A stretch of 64,000 nucleotides of DNA from Paenibacillus phoenicis (GTDB taxonomy: Bacteria > Bacillota > Bacilli > Paenibacillales > Paenibacillaceae), in assembly GCF_034718895.1 (NCBI RefSeq), contig NZ_JAYERP010000001.1:3765001-3829000 (forward strand). Reading direction: 5' to 3'. Position numbers and translations under genes: made by a program. Shown in pieces: positions 37,518-46,713 of this stretch (within the stretch, counting starts at the first letter, position 1; every line of letters begins with the position of its first letter). The notes beneath the pieces were generated by a model. That model did not search any database. It was not told where the DNA came from and saw nothing but the letters and a program-made list of their open reading frames with translations.

Positions 37518-37857
37518 ACCTCATGAGGTGTAAAAAATATCCTAGCCAAACTGTGAATTCATGATAATATAGTAAATACACTTACTAATGTTTTCGATAA
37601 GCACACATCTGCTTCTTAGAGAACACCTCTGAATCAACCTCATGTTTAAATCATCGACGCTGCACATGCGGCACACCTCTACGAAATGAAATCGCGCCTA
37701 ACGATCAAGCAACTTTCATACTAACGATCGAACAACCAAACGAAGCAGGAAATGAAGAAACAGGCAACAACAAACCAACTAGAGCAGCAGATCCTATCGT
37801 CGCTCAGGCTGCAGCTCACTATTCAGAAACCGGGGTGATCCAATCAACGAAGATAAT
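37518..37857 (+). other. non-coding left edge of the hydrogenase island
   Basis: AT-rich DNA with no gene or repeat that I can support. It differs in composition from the flanking GC-rich genes. Confidence 0.45.
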
Positions 37858-37871
37858 TTAAAACGCTTACA
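37858..37871 (+). promoter_or_regulatory. cre-like CcpA site upstream of hydE
   Basis: TTAAAACGCTTACA matches the cre consensus TGWAANCGNTNWCA except at position 2. It abuts the Rex/Fnr-type palindrome. Confidence 0.42.
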
Positions 37872-37889
37872 AAGTGAAAATATTCACAA
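37872..37889 (+). promoter_or_regulatory. Rex- or Fnr-type operator upstream of hydE
   Basis: AAGTGA-AAATAT-TCACAA fits TTGTGA-N6-TCACAA with two mismatches in the outer left arm. This form is shared by Rex (NADH sensor) and Fnr (oxygen sensor) sites. Confidence 0.55.
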
Positions 37890-37970
37890 CTATTTCGTTC
37901 ATCATTTTTCACGACAGCCATAGGGTATACCAAGGTCCATAATCCAGTCTATCCAAAGGATGATTGCCTG

Positions 37971-39029
37971 ATGAAACAGCTCGTGCACAAGCTCTATGCG
38001 CGGGGAGAGCTCTCCAAGGAGGAGCTCGTCGATCTACTGGAGCATATGGATGTCGAAACGCGCAAGGAGCTCTTCCGATTGGCCCGTCTAAGGCGGGAGC
38101 AGGCTTACGGGGACAAGGTGTATATGCGCGGTTTGATTGAATTTTCAAGCTACTGCCGGCGGAACTGCTTGTATTGCGGACTGCGGGCCGGGAATCGCGA
38201 AGCGGAGCGTTATCGGCTCAGCCCGGAGGAGATTCTCGAATGCTGCCGGGAAGGATACGAGCTGGGCTTCCGCACGTTTGTGCTCCAAAGCGGGGAGGAT
38301 CCCTGGTATACGGCCGATCTGCTGGCTGCCTTAATCCGGGAGATCAAAGCGGAGTTTCCGGATGCGGCCATCACCTTATCCATCGGCGAGCGGGAGGCGG
38401 AAACTTACCGATGGCTGTATGAAGCGGGGGCGGATCGCTTTTTGATGCGTCATGAAACCGCTTCCCGAAGGTTGTACCAGGCGCTGCATCCTTCAATGTC
38501 CTTTGATCACCGGCGCCAATGTTTGGAGACGCTGCAGTCGATCGGCTATCAAGTTGGTGCAGGCTTTATGGTCGGGTTGCCCGGCCAGACCGCGGAGGAT
38601 TTAGCGGAGGACTTGAACTATCTCCAAACGCTAAACCCAGACATGATTGGCATTGGCCCGTTTATTCCCCATGATCAGACCCCGCTTGGCAATGCGAAGG
38701 CCGGATCGCTGGAGGATACACTGGTTATGGTCGCGCTGGCCCGCCTGTTCCTTCCCGAAGCCTTAATTCCCGCGACAACCGCGCTTGGTACGTTACACCC
38801 GGAAGGAAGGGAGTTGGCGCTGAAGGTCGGGGCCAATGTGGTCATGCCCAATCTGTCACCCGTTGCCGTCCGCAAGAAATACGCTTTGTACAACAACAAA
38901 ATCTGCACGGGTGATGAATCCGCCCAGTGCAGGCATTGCCTTGAGCTCCGGATTGAAGCCGCGGGCTTTTCCGTAGATATGGGAAGGGGGGACAGCCTGA
39001 AGGCGCTGGCAAGCCGCCGTCATGCTTAG
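37971..39029 (+). CDS. hydE: HydE, radical SAM [FeFe]-hydrogenase maturase
   Basis: A 352-aa radical SAM enzyme of H-cluster assembly, acting after HydG on the Fe(CO)2CN(Cys) synthon. The SAM cluster ligands CRRNCLYC are Cys62, Cys66 and Cys69. The C-terminal CTGDESAQCRHC has the CX7CX2C spacing of the accessory cluster seen in Thermotoga maritima HydE. AAAGGATG lies upstream of the ATG. It is the first gene of the island and is followed by the oxidoreductase operon with its own operator. Confidence 0.93.
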   Translation: MKQLVHKLYARGELSKEELVDLLEHMDVETRKELFRLARLRREQAYGDKVYMRGLIEFSSYCRRNCLYCGLRAGNREAERYRLSPEEILECCREGYELGFRTFVLQSGEDPWYTADLLAALIREIKAEFPDAAITLSIGEREAETYRWLYEAGADRFLMRHETASRRLYQALHPSMSFDHRRQCLETLQSIGYQVGAGFMVGLPGQTAEDLAEDLNYLQTLNPDMIGIGPFIPHDQTPLGNAKAGSLEDTLVMVALARLFLPEALIPATTALGTLHPEGRELALKVGANVVMPNLSPVAVRKKYALYNNKICTGDESAQCRHCLELRIEAAGFSVDMGRGDSLKALASRRHA

Positions 39030-39088
39030 TCATCGTTGCACAGAAGTCGGTTGAGTCAAGAGATGAGGCATTTTTATTTCGTTATTAT

Positions 39089-39106
39089 TCGTGAATTATT
39101 TCACAA
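39089..39106 (+). promoter_or_regulatory. Rex- or Fnr-type operator upstream of the oxidoreductase operon
   Basis: TCGTGA-ATTATT-TCACAA matches TTGTGA-N6-TCACAA with one mismatch. It ends 24 nt before the start codon of the first gene, a position suited to repression. Confidence 0.65.
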
Positions 39107-39129
39107 AAAACGTAGAGGAGACATGGCGA

Positions 39130-40122
39130 ATGAGCATATTGACCAAAACCAATGACCTTGGCTTTTTTGAAATTCGGCTGGAATCTATCGGCGGGCTCGG
39201 CGCCAATCTGGCCGGGAAGATGCTGGCGGAATCCGGGGTGCTTGGGCTCGGCCTAAATGGAGCAAGCTTCTCGTCTTATGGTTCGGAGAAGAAGGGCTCC
39301 CCGGTGAAGAGCTTTATCCGCTTTTGCGAGCCGGACGTGGAGATCCATGACCACAGCCCAATCGAGGAACCCCACGTCATCGGCGTGTTCCATGAAGCGT
39401 TGCACAAGACGGTAAATGTCCTAAGCGGCTTGAAGCCGGACGGAATCGTGTTGGTGAACTCAACCCGCGATTTTGAGGAAATTCGGCGCGACTTGAAGTT
39501 CCCTTACGGGACGCTCGCTGTGGTGGACGCGATGGGGATTGCCATTGACGAGCATACGAAGGTGAACACCTCGATGCTGGGGGCGTTGTTCCGGATATGC
39601 GATTTTTTGGATCCAGATTCGATGCGCGAAGTGATTCAGCATACATTCCAGAAAAAATACCCGCACTTGGTGGAGCCCAATCTGCGTACGTTCGACCGGG
39701 GGTATCATGAGGTGCGCTTCCAGACGATCCCGGCTCCCGAGGGGGTACAAGGGATACAATTCGAACGGCCGCAGCCGCTGCTCGGCTATAAGACGCAGGC
39801 GCCGGGCGGCATTATCCGGGCGCAGGGCAACAGCCTGCTGAAGGATTTGAGCGGCTCCCGACAGGGTTTTGTGCCGGAGCTGGATACGGACAGCTGCATC
39901 CATTGTGCTAACTGCGACTCGGTTTGTCCCGATCTGTGCTTCGTGTGGGAAGCTGGGGAGGACAAGAAGGGGCGCCCGCAAATGTTCTTGAGCGGAATCG
40001 ACTACCAATATTGCAAAGGTTGCCTGAAATGCGTGGAAATCTGCCCAACGGGGGCGCTTAGCATGCGTCGGGAGGAACCCGGATATGCCGACAGCCACCG
40101 CGTCGCTCACGTCTTTCAGTAG
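39130..40122 (+). CDS. 2-oxoacid:ferredoxin oxidoreductase, gamma domain fused to a 2[4Fe-4S] ferredoxin
   Basis: A 330-aa protein. Residues 12-195 form the gamma domain (RLESIGGLGANLAGKMLAE, YGSEKKGSPVKSFIRF). The C-terminal part holds two [4Fe-4S] motifs, CIHCANCDSVCPDLC and CKGCLKCVEICPTGA, equal to the delta subunit. With the next gene it forms a pyruvate- or other 2-oxoacid:ferredoxin oxidoreductase. The ATG at 39130 follows GAGGAG; the frame opens 13 codons earlier, inside the operator. Confidence 0.9.
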   Translation: MSILTKTNDLGFFEIRLESIGGLGANLAGKMLAESGVLGLGLNGASFSSYGSEKKGSPVKSFIRFCEPDVEIHDHSPIEEPHVIGVFHEALHKTVNVLSGLKPDGIVLVNSTRDFEEIRRDLKFPYGTLAVVDAMGIAIDEHTKVNTSMLGALFRICDFLDPDSMREVIQHTFQKKYPHLVEPNLRTFDRGYHEVRFQTIPAPEGVQGIQFERPQPLLGYKTQAPGGIIRAQGNSLLKDLSGSRQGFVPELDTDSCIHCANCDSVCPDLCFVWEAGEDKKGRPQMFLSGIDYQYCKGCLKCVEICPTGALSMRREEPGYADSHRVAHVFQ

Positions 40123-40185
40123 AGGTTTTTTTCCAAGGTCAAGGTATTTTGAACTCGCAGAAGAGCCTAAAGGAGGACTTTATCG

Positions 40186-42477
40186 ATGTCTATAACCGAA
40201 GAGAAAATCACGAAAATGACGCTGGCGGAACAAACGACGGCCTTCGAGTCAGGCAATGAAGCGGCAGCCATGGCGGCGGCTCAGATCAATTACCATGTGA
40301 TGGGGTATTTTCCGATCACGCCGTCCACGGAGATCGCGCAAATACTGGACCAGAAGAAGTCGCAAGGCCTGCATGATATCCAGCTGATTGCAGCGGATGG
40401 GGAGCATGGCTCGGCGGGGATCTGTTACGGGGCAGCACTCGCTGGGGCTCGGGTGATCAATGCGACCAGCGCCAACGGGTTCATGTACATGATCGAACAG
40501 CTGCCGGTGCAGTCCGGGACGCGGTTCCCGATGGTGCTGAACCTGGTCACGCGCGCGATCAGCGGTCCGCTGGATATTCGCGGCGACCACTCCGATTTGT
40601 ATTTCGCGCTGAACACCGGCTGGTTGATCCTGACGGCGAGCACCCCGCAAGCGGCATACGACATGAACATCATGGCGCTGAAGTGGTCGGAGCATCCAGA
40701 GGTTCGTCTGCCAGTGATCGTTGCCTATGACGGGTTCTTCACGTCTCATCAGAAACGGAAGTTAAGTTATTTCAAGGACGCCAAGACGGTCCGGGCGTTC
40801 GTAGGTGAAACGCCGCCGGTCGGATTTGATAACGTAGTCGATCCGTCGCGGCCGATCTCGGTTGGCGCGCATATGAACGGCGATGACCTATTGAATAACC
40901 ACTACCAGCTGCACCTGGCTCAGGAGCGGGCAGCCGAAGTGTATCAACAAATTGCTGCCGAATATAAGGCGATTTCGGGACGCGATTACCCGGTGCTCGA
41001 ATTGTATCAAATGGAGGATGCGGAGGTCGCTTTATTTCTGCTGAACTCGGCGGCGGAAACGGCCAAGATCATCGTGGATAAGCTGCGGGGTCAGGGGATT
41101 AAAGCGGGGCTCATTCGGCCGAACGTCATCCGGCCTTTCCCGGCGGAGGAGATCCGCACCGCGCTGCGGGGCGTCAAAGCGCTGCTGGTGGGGGAACGCG
41201 CCGATTCCTACGGCGGCAAAGGCGGCAATATGACGCATGAAATCCGCTCCGCGCTGAAGCTGGACCCGGCGAACCAAACGATCGTCTTGTCCCGCGTGTT
41301 TGGCCTGGGCGGTAAAGACTTCTATCCGGATGAAGCGGAAGCGTTCTTTAACCTGGCCGTTGAGGCGATGAACCAAGGCGAAGCTGCGGTGCCGTTCGAT
41401 TATTTTGGGCAGGTGCCCGGGGATCCGGTGCACGAGCTCAAACCGATCTTGACGCCGCAGCACGGCGATGCCTTTAACAGCGGGCTGATTCAGGTGACGC
41501 CGGATGAGGCAACCGGCAAGCTGAAGGTGAAGCTGCCGCCGCTGCGCAGCCTGACGGCGAAGCCGAAGCGGCTGGCGCCGGGCCATGGGGCATGTCCGGG
41601 CTGCAGCGCGATCTCATCACTGGAGCTGTTTTACAAAGGGATTGAAGGTGACGTGGTCACGTTGTTCCAGACCGGTTGCTCGTACGTCGTTACGGCCGGG
41701 TACCCTTATACCTCGCATAAGCAAACATTCATCCACAACCTGTTCCAGAACGGGGCCGCAACCGTGGCCGGTGTCGTCGAAGCGTTCTGGGAGCGGAAGC
41801 GCCGCGGCGAGATCGACGTCTCGGATAACGTGACCTTTATCATGGTGACCGGTGATGGCGGGATGGACATTGGCATGGGGCCGGCGATCGGCTCGGCGCT
41901 GCGGAACCACAAGATGATTATTTTGGAATACGACAACGAAGGGTACATGAACACCGGCTCACAGCTCTCCTACTCCACGCCGCTGGGTCATCAGACCAGC
42001 ACGTCCGGTGTAGGCAAGGCGCAGAAGGGGAAAGCGTTCCACCACAAGGATACTCCGCAGATCATGGCGGCGACGAATATCCCGTACGTGTTTACCGGGG
42101 CGGAAGCTTTCCCGCAGGACCTGATTATGAAGGCGGCCAAAGCGCAGTGGTACGCACAACATGAAGGCTTGGTTTACGGAAAAGTGCTTAGTACCTGTCC
42201 GCTCAACTGGCGGTCTGAGGATCAGCTCGGTACGAAAATCCTGCAAACGGCAGTAGACTCCTGCTTCTTCCCATTGTACGAAGTCGAGCATGGCGTGACG
42301 AACATCACCTACAATCCGGAGGCGAAAAACAAGCGGATCTCGCCGCAGGAATGGTTGAAGCTGATGGGTAAAACGAAGCACATGCTGCATGACCAGGAAC
42401 TGCTGGATGCCTTCGAGGAAGAGGTCAACCGGCGTTGGGAACGGCTCAAGCTGAAGCACGAAAGTCCGCTGCTTTAA
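40186..42477 (+). CDS. 2-oxoacid:ferredoxin oxidoreductase, fused alpha-beta subunit
   Basis: A 763-aa fusion. Residues about 15-410 are the alpha part (FPITPSTEIAQILD and the CoA-side domain). Residues about 460-740 are the thiamine-diphosphate beta part, with GHGACPGCSAISS, TGCSYVV, the TPP motif GDGGMDIGMG and DNEGYMNTGSQ. Four Cys for a [4Fe-4S] cluster are present. It oxidises a 2-oxoacid with CoA to acyl-CoA, CO2 and reduced ferredoxin. Pyruvate is likely from the YMNTG motif but not proven. AAAGGAGG precedes the ATG. Confidence 0.92.
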   Translation: MSITEEKITKMTLAEQTTAFESGNEAAAMAAAQINYHVMGYFPITPSTEIAQILDQKKSQGLHDIQLIAADGEHGSAGICYGAALAGARVINATSANGFMYMIEQLPVQSGTRFPMVLNLVTRAISGPLDIRGDHSDLYFALNTGWLILTASTPQAAYDMNIMALKWSEHPEVRLPVIVAYDGFFTSHQKRKLSYFKDAKTVRAFVGETPPVGFDNVVDPSRPISVGAHMNGDDLLNNHYQLHLAQERAAEVYQQIAAEYKAISGRDYPVLELYQMEDAEVALFLLNSAAETAKIIVDKLRGQGIKAGLIRPNVIRPFPAEEIRTALRGVKALLVGERADSYGGKGGNMTHEIRSALKLDPANQTIVLSRVFGLGGKDFYPDEAEAFFNLAVEAMNQGEAAVPFDYFGQVPGDPVHELKPILTPQHGDAFNSGLIQVTPDEATGKLKVKLPPLRSLTAKPKRLAPGHGACPGCSAISSLELFYKGIEGDVVTLFQTGCSYVVTAGYPYTSHKQTFIHNLFQNGAATVAGVVEAFWERKRRGEIDVSDNVTFIMVTGDGGMDIGMGPAIGSALRNHKMIILEYDNEGYMNTGSQLSYSTPLGHQTSTSGVGKAQKGKAFHHKDTPQIMAATNIPYVFTGAEAFPQDLIMKAAKAQWYAQHEGLVYGKVLSTCPLNWRSEDQLGTKILQTAVDSCFFPLYEVEHGVTNITYNPEAKNKRISPQEWLKLMGKTKHMLHDQELLDAFEEEVNRRWERLKLKHESPLL

Positions 42478-42514
42478 GGTCAGCATTCGGATGATGAAGG
42501 GAGAGAAAGCGAAG

Positions 42515-43018
42515 ATGGAAGAGACTTGCCGTTGTGCGAAGGATGAGGAGCGGCTGCACCGGGTGGGGGAAATCATCGATCAGTTTCGCCAGCTGCCGGG
42601 CGCGCTGATCCCGGTGCTCCACGAAATTCAGGATTTGTATGGCTATCTGCCGGAGGAAGCGCTGCAGATCGTTTCGCGGGAGCTGGGAATGTCGATGGCT
42701 GAGATTTACGGGGTGGCGACGTTCTACTCTTTTTTCTCGCTGGAGCCCAAGGGAGAGCATATCATCCGCGTCTGCATGGGGACGGCTTGTTACATTAAGG
42801 GCGCGCAAGGGGTGCTGGATCGCTTGAGCCAGGAGCTGAACGTTCCGGTCCAAGGGACGACGGCCGACGGGAAATTCACGCTGGATGCGACCCGGTGTCT
42901 GGGGGCTTGCGGTTTAGCGCCGGTCATGACCATTGGGGAGAAAGTGCATGGCCGGCTGACGCCAAACGAGATACCGAAAATACTGAAGCAGATGCGCACA
43001 CCTGTACAGACGCATTAG
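42515..43018 (+). CDS. hydC: NuoE-like [2Fe-2S] subunit of the hydrogenase (HydC)
   Basis: A 167-aa thioredoxin-fold [2Fe-2S] protein like NuoE and the HydC subunit of multimeric [FeFe]-hydrogenases. Ligands are in CMGTACYIKG and CLGACGLAP. The helical N-terminal domain has LIPVLHEIQDLYGYLP. The ATG at 42515 has AAGGGAG upstream; two earlier in-frame ATG codons (42491, 42494) lack a clear ribosome site. It is followed 16 nt later by the NuoF-like gene. Confidence 0.9.
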   Translation: MEETCRCAKDEERLHRVGEIIDQFRQLPGALIPVLHEIQDLYGYLPEEALQIVSRELGMSMAEIYGVATFYSFFSLEPKGEHIIRVCMGTACYIKGAQGVLDRLSQELNVPVQGTTADGKFTLDATRCLGACGLAPVMTIGEKVHGRLTPNEIPKILKQMRTPVQTH

Positions 43019-43034
43019 AAGGGATGGTGGAACG

Positions 43035-44921
43035 ATGAAAACGTTGTTGGATCTCGAGGGCATTCGAACGTCGCAGCTTAGCCGGCTGGTCCGCCGTAAG
43101 CTGGGCAAGGTCGAGGCTGTTGAAGGGGGCGTTGCCGAGCGTTCTGTCATGATTTGCGGCGGCACAGGCTGTACCTCTTCGGACTCGATGTTCATTGCGG
43201 AAGCCTTTGAGCAAGCGGTGGCCAGCCAAGGGATTCAGGACAAAATCGAGATTGTCCGGACGGGCTGCTTTGGGCTGTGCGAGCTGGGGCCGGTCGTGAT
43301 CATTTACCCGGAGGAGGTATTCTACAACCGGGTGAAGGTGAAGGACGTAGCGGAGATCGTCGACAAGCACCTGCTTCAGGGCAAAATCGTCGATCGCCTC
43401 GTCTACCGACAGTCGCTGGAGAAGGACGGGCGGATCAAGCCGCTGCATGAGGTCGACTTCTTCCGCAAACAGCAACGGATCGCGCTGCGTAACTGCGGGA
43501 CGATCGATCCGGAGGACATTGACGAATATATCGCCATGAATGGGTATAAAGCGTTGCATAAGGTCCTGACGACGATGGAGCCGGCGCAGGTTGTCGCCGA
43601 GGTGAAGGAAGCAGGCCTTCGCGGACGCGGGGGCGGCGGGTTCCCGACCGGTATTAAGTGGGAGACGGCGGCGAAGCAGCAGACGGGGCCAAAATACATG
43701 ATTTGCAACGCCGACGAGGGCGACCCGGGCGCGTTTATGGACCGCTCGATCCTGGAGGGCGATCCGCACTCTGTACTGGAAGGCATGGCGATCGCCGGCT
43801 ACGCCATCGGAGCGAATCACGGCTTCATCTACGTACGGGCGGAATATCCGATCGCCGTGCGCCGGGTGCAGGCGGCGATTAAGCAGGCCCGGGATTACGG
43901 GCTGCTGGGCGAGGATTTGTTTGGCACCGGCTTCTCCTTTGATATCAGCGTCCGTCTGGGAGCTGGGGCGTTTGTCTGCGGGGAAGAGACGGCGCTGATG
44001 AACTCCGTCGAAGGCAAGCGCGGCATGCCGAACCCGAAACCGCCGTTCCCGGCCGTCAGCGGGTTATGGGGGCAGCCGACGGTGATCAATAATGTGGAGA
44101 CGCTGGCTAACGTGCCGATCATTATGCTCAAGGGCGCTTCGTGGTATGCGAGCATCGGGACGGAAAAGAGTAAAGGCACCAAGGTCTTCGCCTTGGGCGG
44201 CAAAGTCGTCAACACCGGGCTGGTGGAGGTGCCGATGGGGATTACACTGCGCGATGTGATCTACGAAATCGGCGGCGGGATTCCCGGCGGCAAAGCGTTT
44301 AAAGCGGTGCAGACCGGGGGGCCGTCCGGCGGCTGCTTAACGAGCGAGCATCTCGATCGGCCGATCGATTACGATACGCTGCTCAGCTTGGGGTCGATGA
44401 TGGGCTCGGGCGGCATGCTCGTGATGGACGAAGAGACGTGTATGGTCGACGTGGCCCGGTATTACCTCGACTTTACGCGTGACGAATCGTGCGGGAAATG
44501 CGCGCCTTGCCGGATCGGGACCAAACGCCTGCTGGAGATTTTGGAGAAAATCACGGAAGGCAAAGGAACGATGGAGGACCTGGAAGCGTTGGAGGAACTA
44601 TCTGAGCAAATTAAGGCGGCTTCGCTGTGCGGGCTCGGCCAGACGGCGCCGAATCCGGTGCTGTCCACGCTGAAGTATTTTCGCGAGGAATATATCGCCC
44701 ATGTGGTCGACAAGAAATGTCCTGCCGGCGTTTGCCGCTCGCTGATTACGTACACGATCGATCCGGAGAAATGCCGCGGCTGTACCCTTTGTGCCCGGAA
44801 GTGCCCGGCGGAAGCGATCTCGGGCGAGATGAAAGAGCCGCATGTCATCGATCCGCAGCTGTGCATCAAATGCGGAATTTGCTTCGACAGCTGCAAATTT
44901 GAAGCGATCTATAAGAGCTGA
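43035..44921 (+). CDS. hydB: NuoF-like NAD(P)H/FMN subunit of the hydrogenase (HydB)
   Basis: A 628-aa diaphorase subunit. In order it has an N-terminal [2Fe-2S] thioredoxin-like domain (CGGTGCTSS...CFGLCELGP, about 35-90), an NADH/FMN domain (GRGGGGFPTGIKW, NADEGDPGAFMDR), an SLBB domain, a [4Fe-4S] motif (ESCGKCAPCRIGT) and a C-terminal 2[4Fe-4S] ferredoxin (CRGCTLCARKCP, CIKCGICFDSC). This matches HydB of the electron-bifurcating Thermotoga-type trimer. It links NADH to the HydA subunit encoded next. Confidence 0.93.
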   Translation: MKTLLDLEGIRTSQLSRLVRRKLGKVEAVEGGVAERSVMICGGTGCTSSDSMFIAEAFEQAVASQGIQDKIEIVRTGCFGLCELGPVVIIYPEEVFYNRVKVKDVAEIVDKHLLQGKIVDRLVYRQSLEKDGRIKPLHEVDFFRKQQRIALRNCGTIDPEDIDEYIAMNGYKALHKVLTTMEPAQVVAEVKEAGLRGRGGGGFPTGIKWETAAKQQTGPKYMICNADEGDPGAFMDRSILEGDPHSVLEGMAIAGYAIGANHGFIYVRAEYPIAVRRVQAAIKQARDYGLLGEDLFGTGFSFDISVRLGAGAFVCGEETALMNSVEGKRGMPNPKPPFPAVSGLWGQPTVINNVETLANVPIIMLKGASWYASIGTEKSKGTKVFALGGKVVNTGLVEVPMGITLRDVIYEIGGGIPGGKAFKAVQTGGPSGGCLTSEHLDRPIDYDTLLSLGSMMGSGGMLVMDEETCMVDVARYYLDFTRDESCGKCAPCRIGTKRLLEILEKITEGKGTMEDLEALEELSEQIKAASLCGLGQTAPNPVLSTLKYFREEYIAHVVDKKCPAGVCRSLITYTIDPEKCRGCTLCARKCPAEAISGEMKEPHVIDPQLCIKCGICFDSCKFEAIYKS

Positions 44922-44939
44922 AGGGGGGAGAGTTCGAGC

Positions 44940-46676
44940 ATGGATACGGTGAAATTATGGATTGACGATATGGAAACGGAAGTGCCGAAGGGAACAACGG
45001 TGCTCCAGGCTGCCAGCGGACTAGGCATTCACATTCCTACCCTTTGCCATCTGCAGGGCATGAACCACCCGTCCAGCTGCCGCGTCTGCTTGGTGGAGTC
45101 GGGCCCCCGCCTGATCGCTTCGTGCACGCTGGTGGCCGAGGACGGCATGCGGATTCGGACGAATACGCCGCGGGTGCGGAAAGCCCGCAAAACGACGGTT
45201 GAGCTGATTCTGTCGGATCACCATCGGGAATGTCTCACCTGCCTGCGCAGCGGAACCTGCGAGCTGCAGGAGGTGGCGAATCAAATTGGGGTGCGCGATG
45301 TGCGATATGCGGGAGGCAAGGCGCGGTCGACGGTTGATATCTCGTCGCCGTCGATCGTGCGCGACACTTCAAAATGCCTGCTGTGCGGCCGGTGCGTCTC
45401 CGTGTGCAGCGAGGTGCAGACTGTGGGGGCCATCGGGTTCACGAACCGCGGATTCAACACGGTGATTGGGCCGGCTTTGGGGCGGCCGATCGGCGAATCG
45501 GTCTGCGTGAACTGCGGGCAGTGCATCATGGCTTGTCCGGTTGGCGCGCTGCAGGAGCGGGAGAATGTGGGCGACGTGTGGCAGGCAATCGCTGACCCGC
45601 ATAAATTCGTCGTTGTGCAGACGGCTCCGGCGGTGCGCGTCGCCTTGGGCGAGGAGTTCGGGATGCCGATCGGGACGCGGGTGACGGGCAAGATGGTCGC
45701 CGCGTTGCGCCGGCTTGGCTTCAACAAGGTGTTTGATACCGATTTTGCCGCCGACTTAACGATTATGGAGGAGGGCACCGAGCTGGTGCATCGCTTGGCC
45801 ACCGGGGAGAACTTGCCGCTGATGACCTCCTGTTGTCCGGGCTGGGTGAAGTTTGTGGAGCATTTCTTCCCGGATATGATGGAGAATCTGTCGAGCTGCA
45901 AATCGCCGCATGAGATGGAAGGGGCGATGATCAAGAGCTATTTCGCCCAAACCATGGGGATCGATCCGGGGAACATTGTGGTGGTGTCGATCATGCCGTG
46001 TACGGCGAAGAAGTTTGAGGCACAGCGCGAGGAGCTGGCTCACGAGTCGTTACCGGACGTCGATTACGTGCTGACGACCCGGGAGCTTGCGCGGATGATC
46101 AAAGAGGCGGGGATCGATTTTGTGAACTTGAAGGGCGAGACGTTCGACAACCCGTTTGGCGAAGCTTCGGGGGCCGGCGTGATCTTCGGCGCGACCGGCG
46201 GGGTGGCCGAAGCGGCGCTTCGCACGGTGTTCGAGCTGGTCGCCGGCGAAGAGCTGGAGACGGTGGAATATACCGCAGTACGCGGAATGGACGGCATGAA
46301 GGAGACGACGGTGGAGCTGCCGGACGGCCGGATGATCCGCACGGCGGTGGTTCACGGGCTCGGCAACGCGCGTAAGCTGATGTCGATGATTCAGTCCGGT
46401 CAGCGCCAATACGAGTTTATTGAAGTGATGGCTTGTCCGGGCGGTTGTATCTGCGGCGGCGGGCAGCCGATCGTGGGTGCGAGCCTGCGGGATACCCTCG
46501 ACGTGAAGGCTGCCCGAGCCAAGGCGATTTATGACGAGGACGAAGCGTCTACGGTTCGGAAATCGCACAAGAACCCGTATATCCAGCAAATTTATCGCGA
46601 GTTTTTGGAGAAGCCGAACAGCCATAAGAGCCATAAGTATTTGCATACACATTATTTGGTGCGCTCTCGTTATTAG
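44940..46676 (+). CDS. hydA: [FeFe]-hydrogenase catalytic subunit HydA
   Basis: A 578-aa catalytic subunit. An N-terminal [2Fe-2S] domain uses Cys36, 47, 50 and 62. A His-ligated [4Fe-4S] cluster uses His94, Cys98, 101 and 107. Two ferredoxin clusters follow (CLLCGRCVSVC, CVNCGQCIMACP). The H-domain has all three signatures: L1 TSCCPGW (296-302), L2 MPCTAKKFE (352-360) and L3 MACPGGCICGGGQP (497-510). A small-subunit-like tail ends in HKYLHTHY. It is soluble with no Tat signal, so cytosolic. GGGGGGAG precedes the ATG. Confidence 0.96.
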   Translation: MDTVKLWIDDMETEVPKGTTVLQAASGLGIHIPTLCHLQGMNHPSSCRVCLVESGPRLIASCTLVAEDGMRIRTNTPRVRKARKTTVELILSDHHRECLTCLRSGTCELQEVANQIGVRDVRYAGGKARSTVDISSPSIVRDTSKCLLCGRCVSVCSEVQTVGAIGFTNRGFNTVIGPALGRPIGESVCVNCGQCIMACPVGALQERENVGDVWQAIADPHKFVVVQTAPAVRVALGEEFGMPIGTRVTGKMVAALRRLGFNKVFDTDFAADLTIMEEGTELVHRLATGENLPLMTSCCPGWVKFVEHFFPDMMENLSSCKSPHEMEGAMIKSYFAQTMGIDPGNIVVVSIMPCTAKKFEAQREELAHESLPDVDYVLTTRELARMIKEAGIDFVNLKGETFDNPFGEASGAGVIFGATGGVAEAALRTVFELVAGEELETVEYTAVRGMDGMKETTVELPDGRMIRTAVVHGLGNARKLMSMIQSGQRQYEFIEVMACPGGCICGGGQPIVGASLRDTLDVKAARAKAIYDEDEASTVRKSHKNPYIQQIYREFLEKPNSHKSHKYLHTHYLVRSRY

Positions 46677-46713
46677 CTTTTTGCCGTTGCGTGTGGGGTA
46701 TCGGTGTTGCGCT

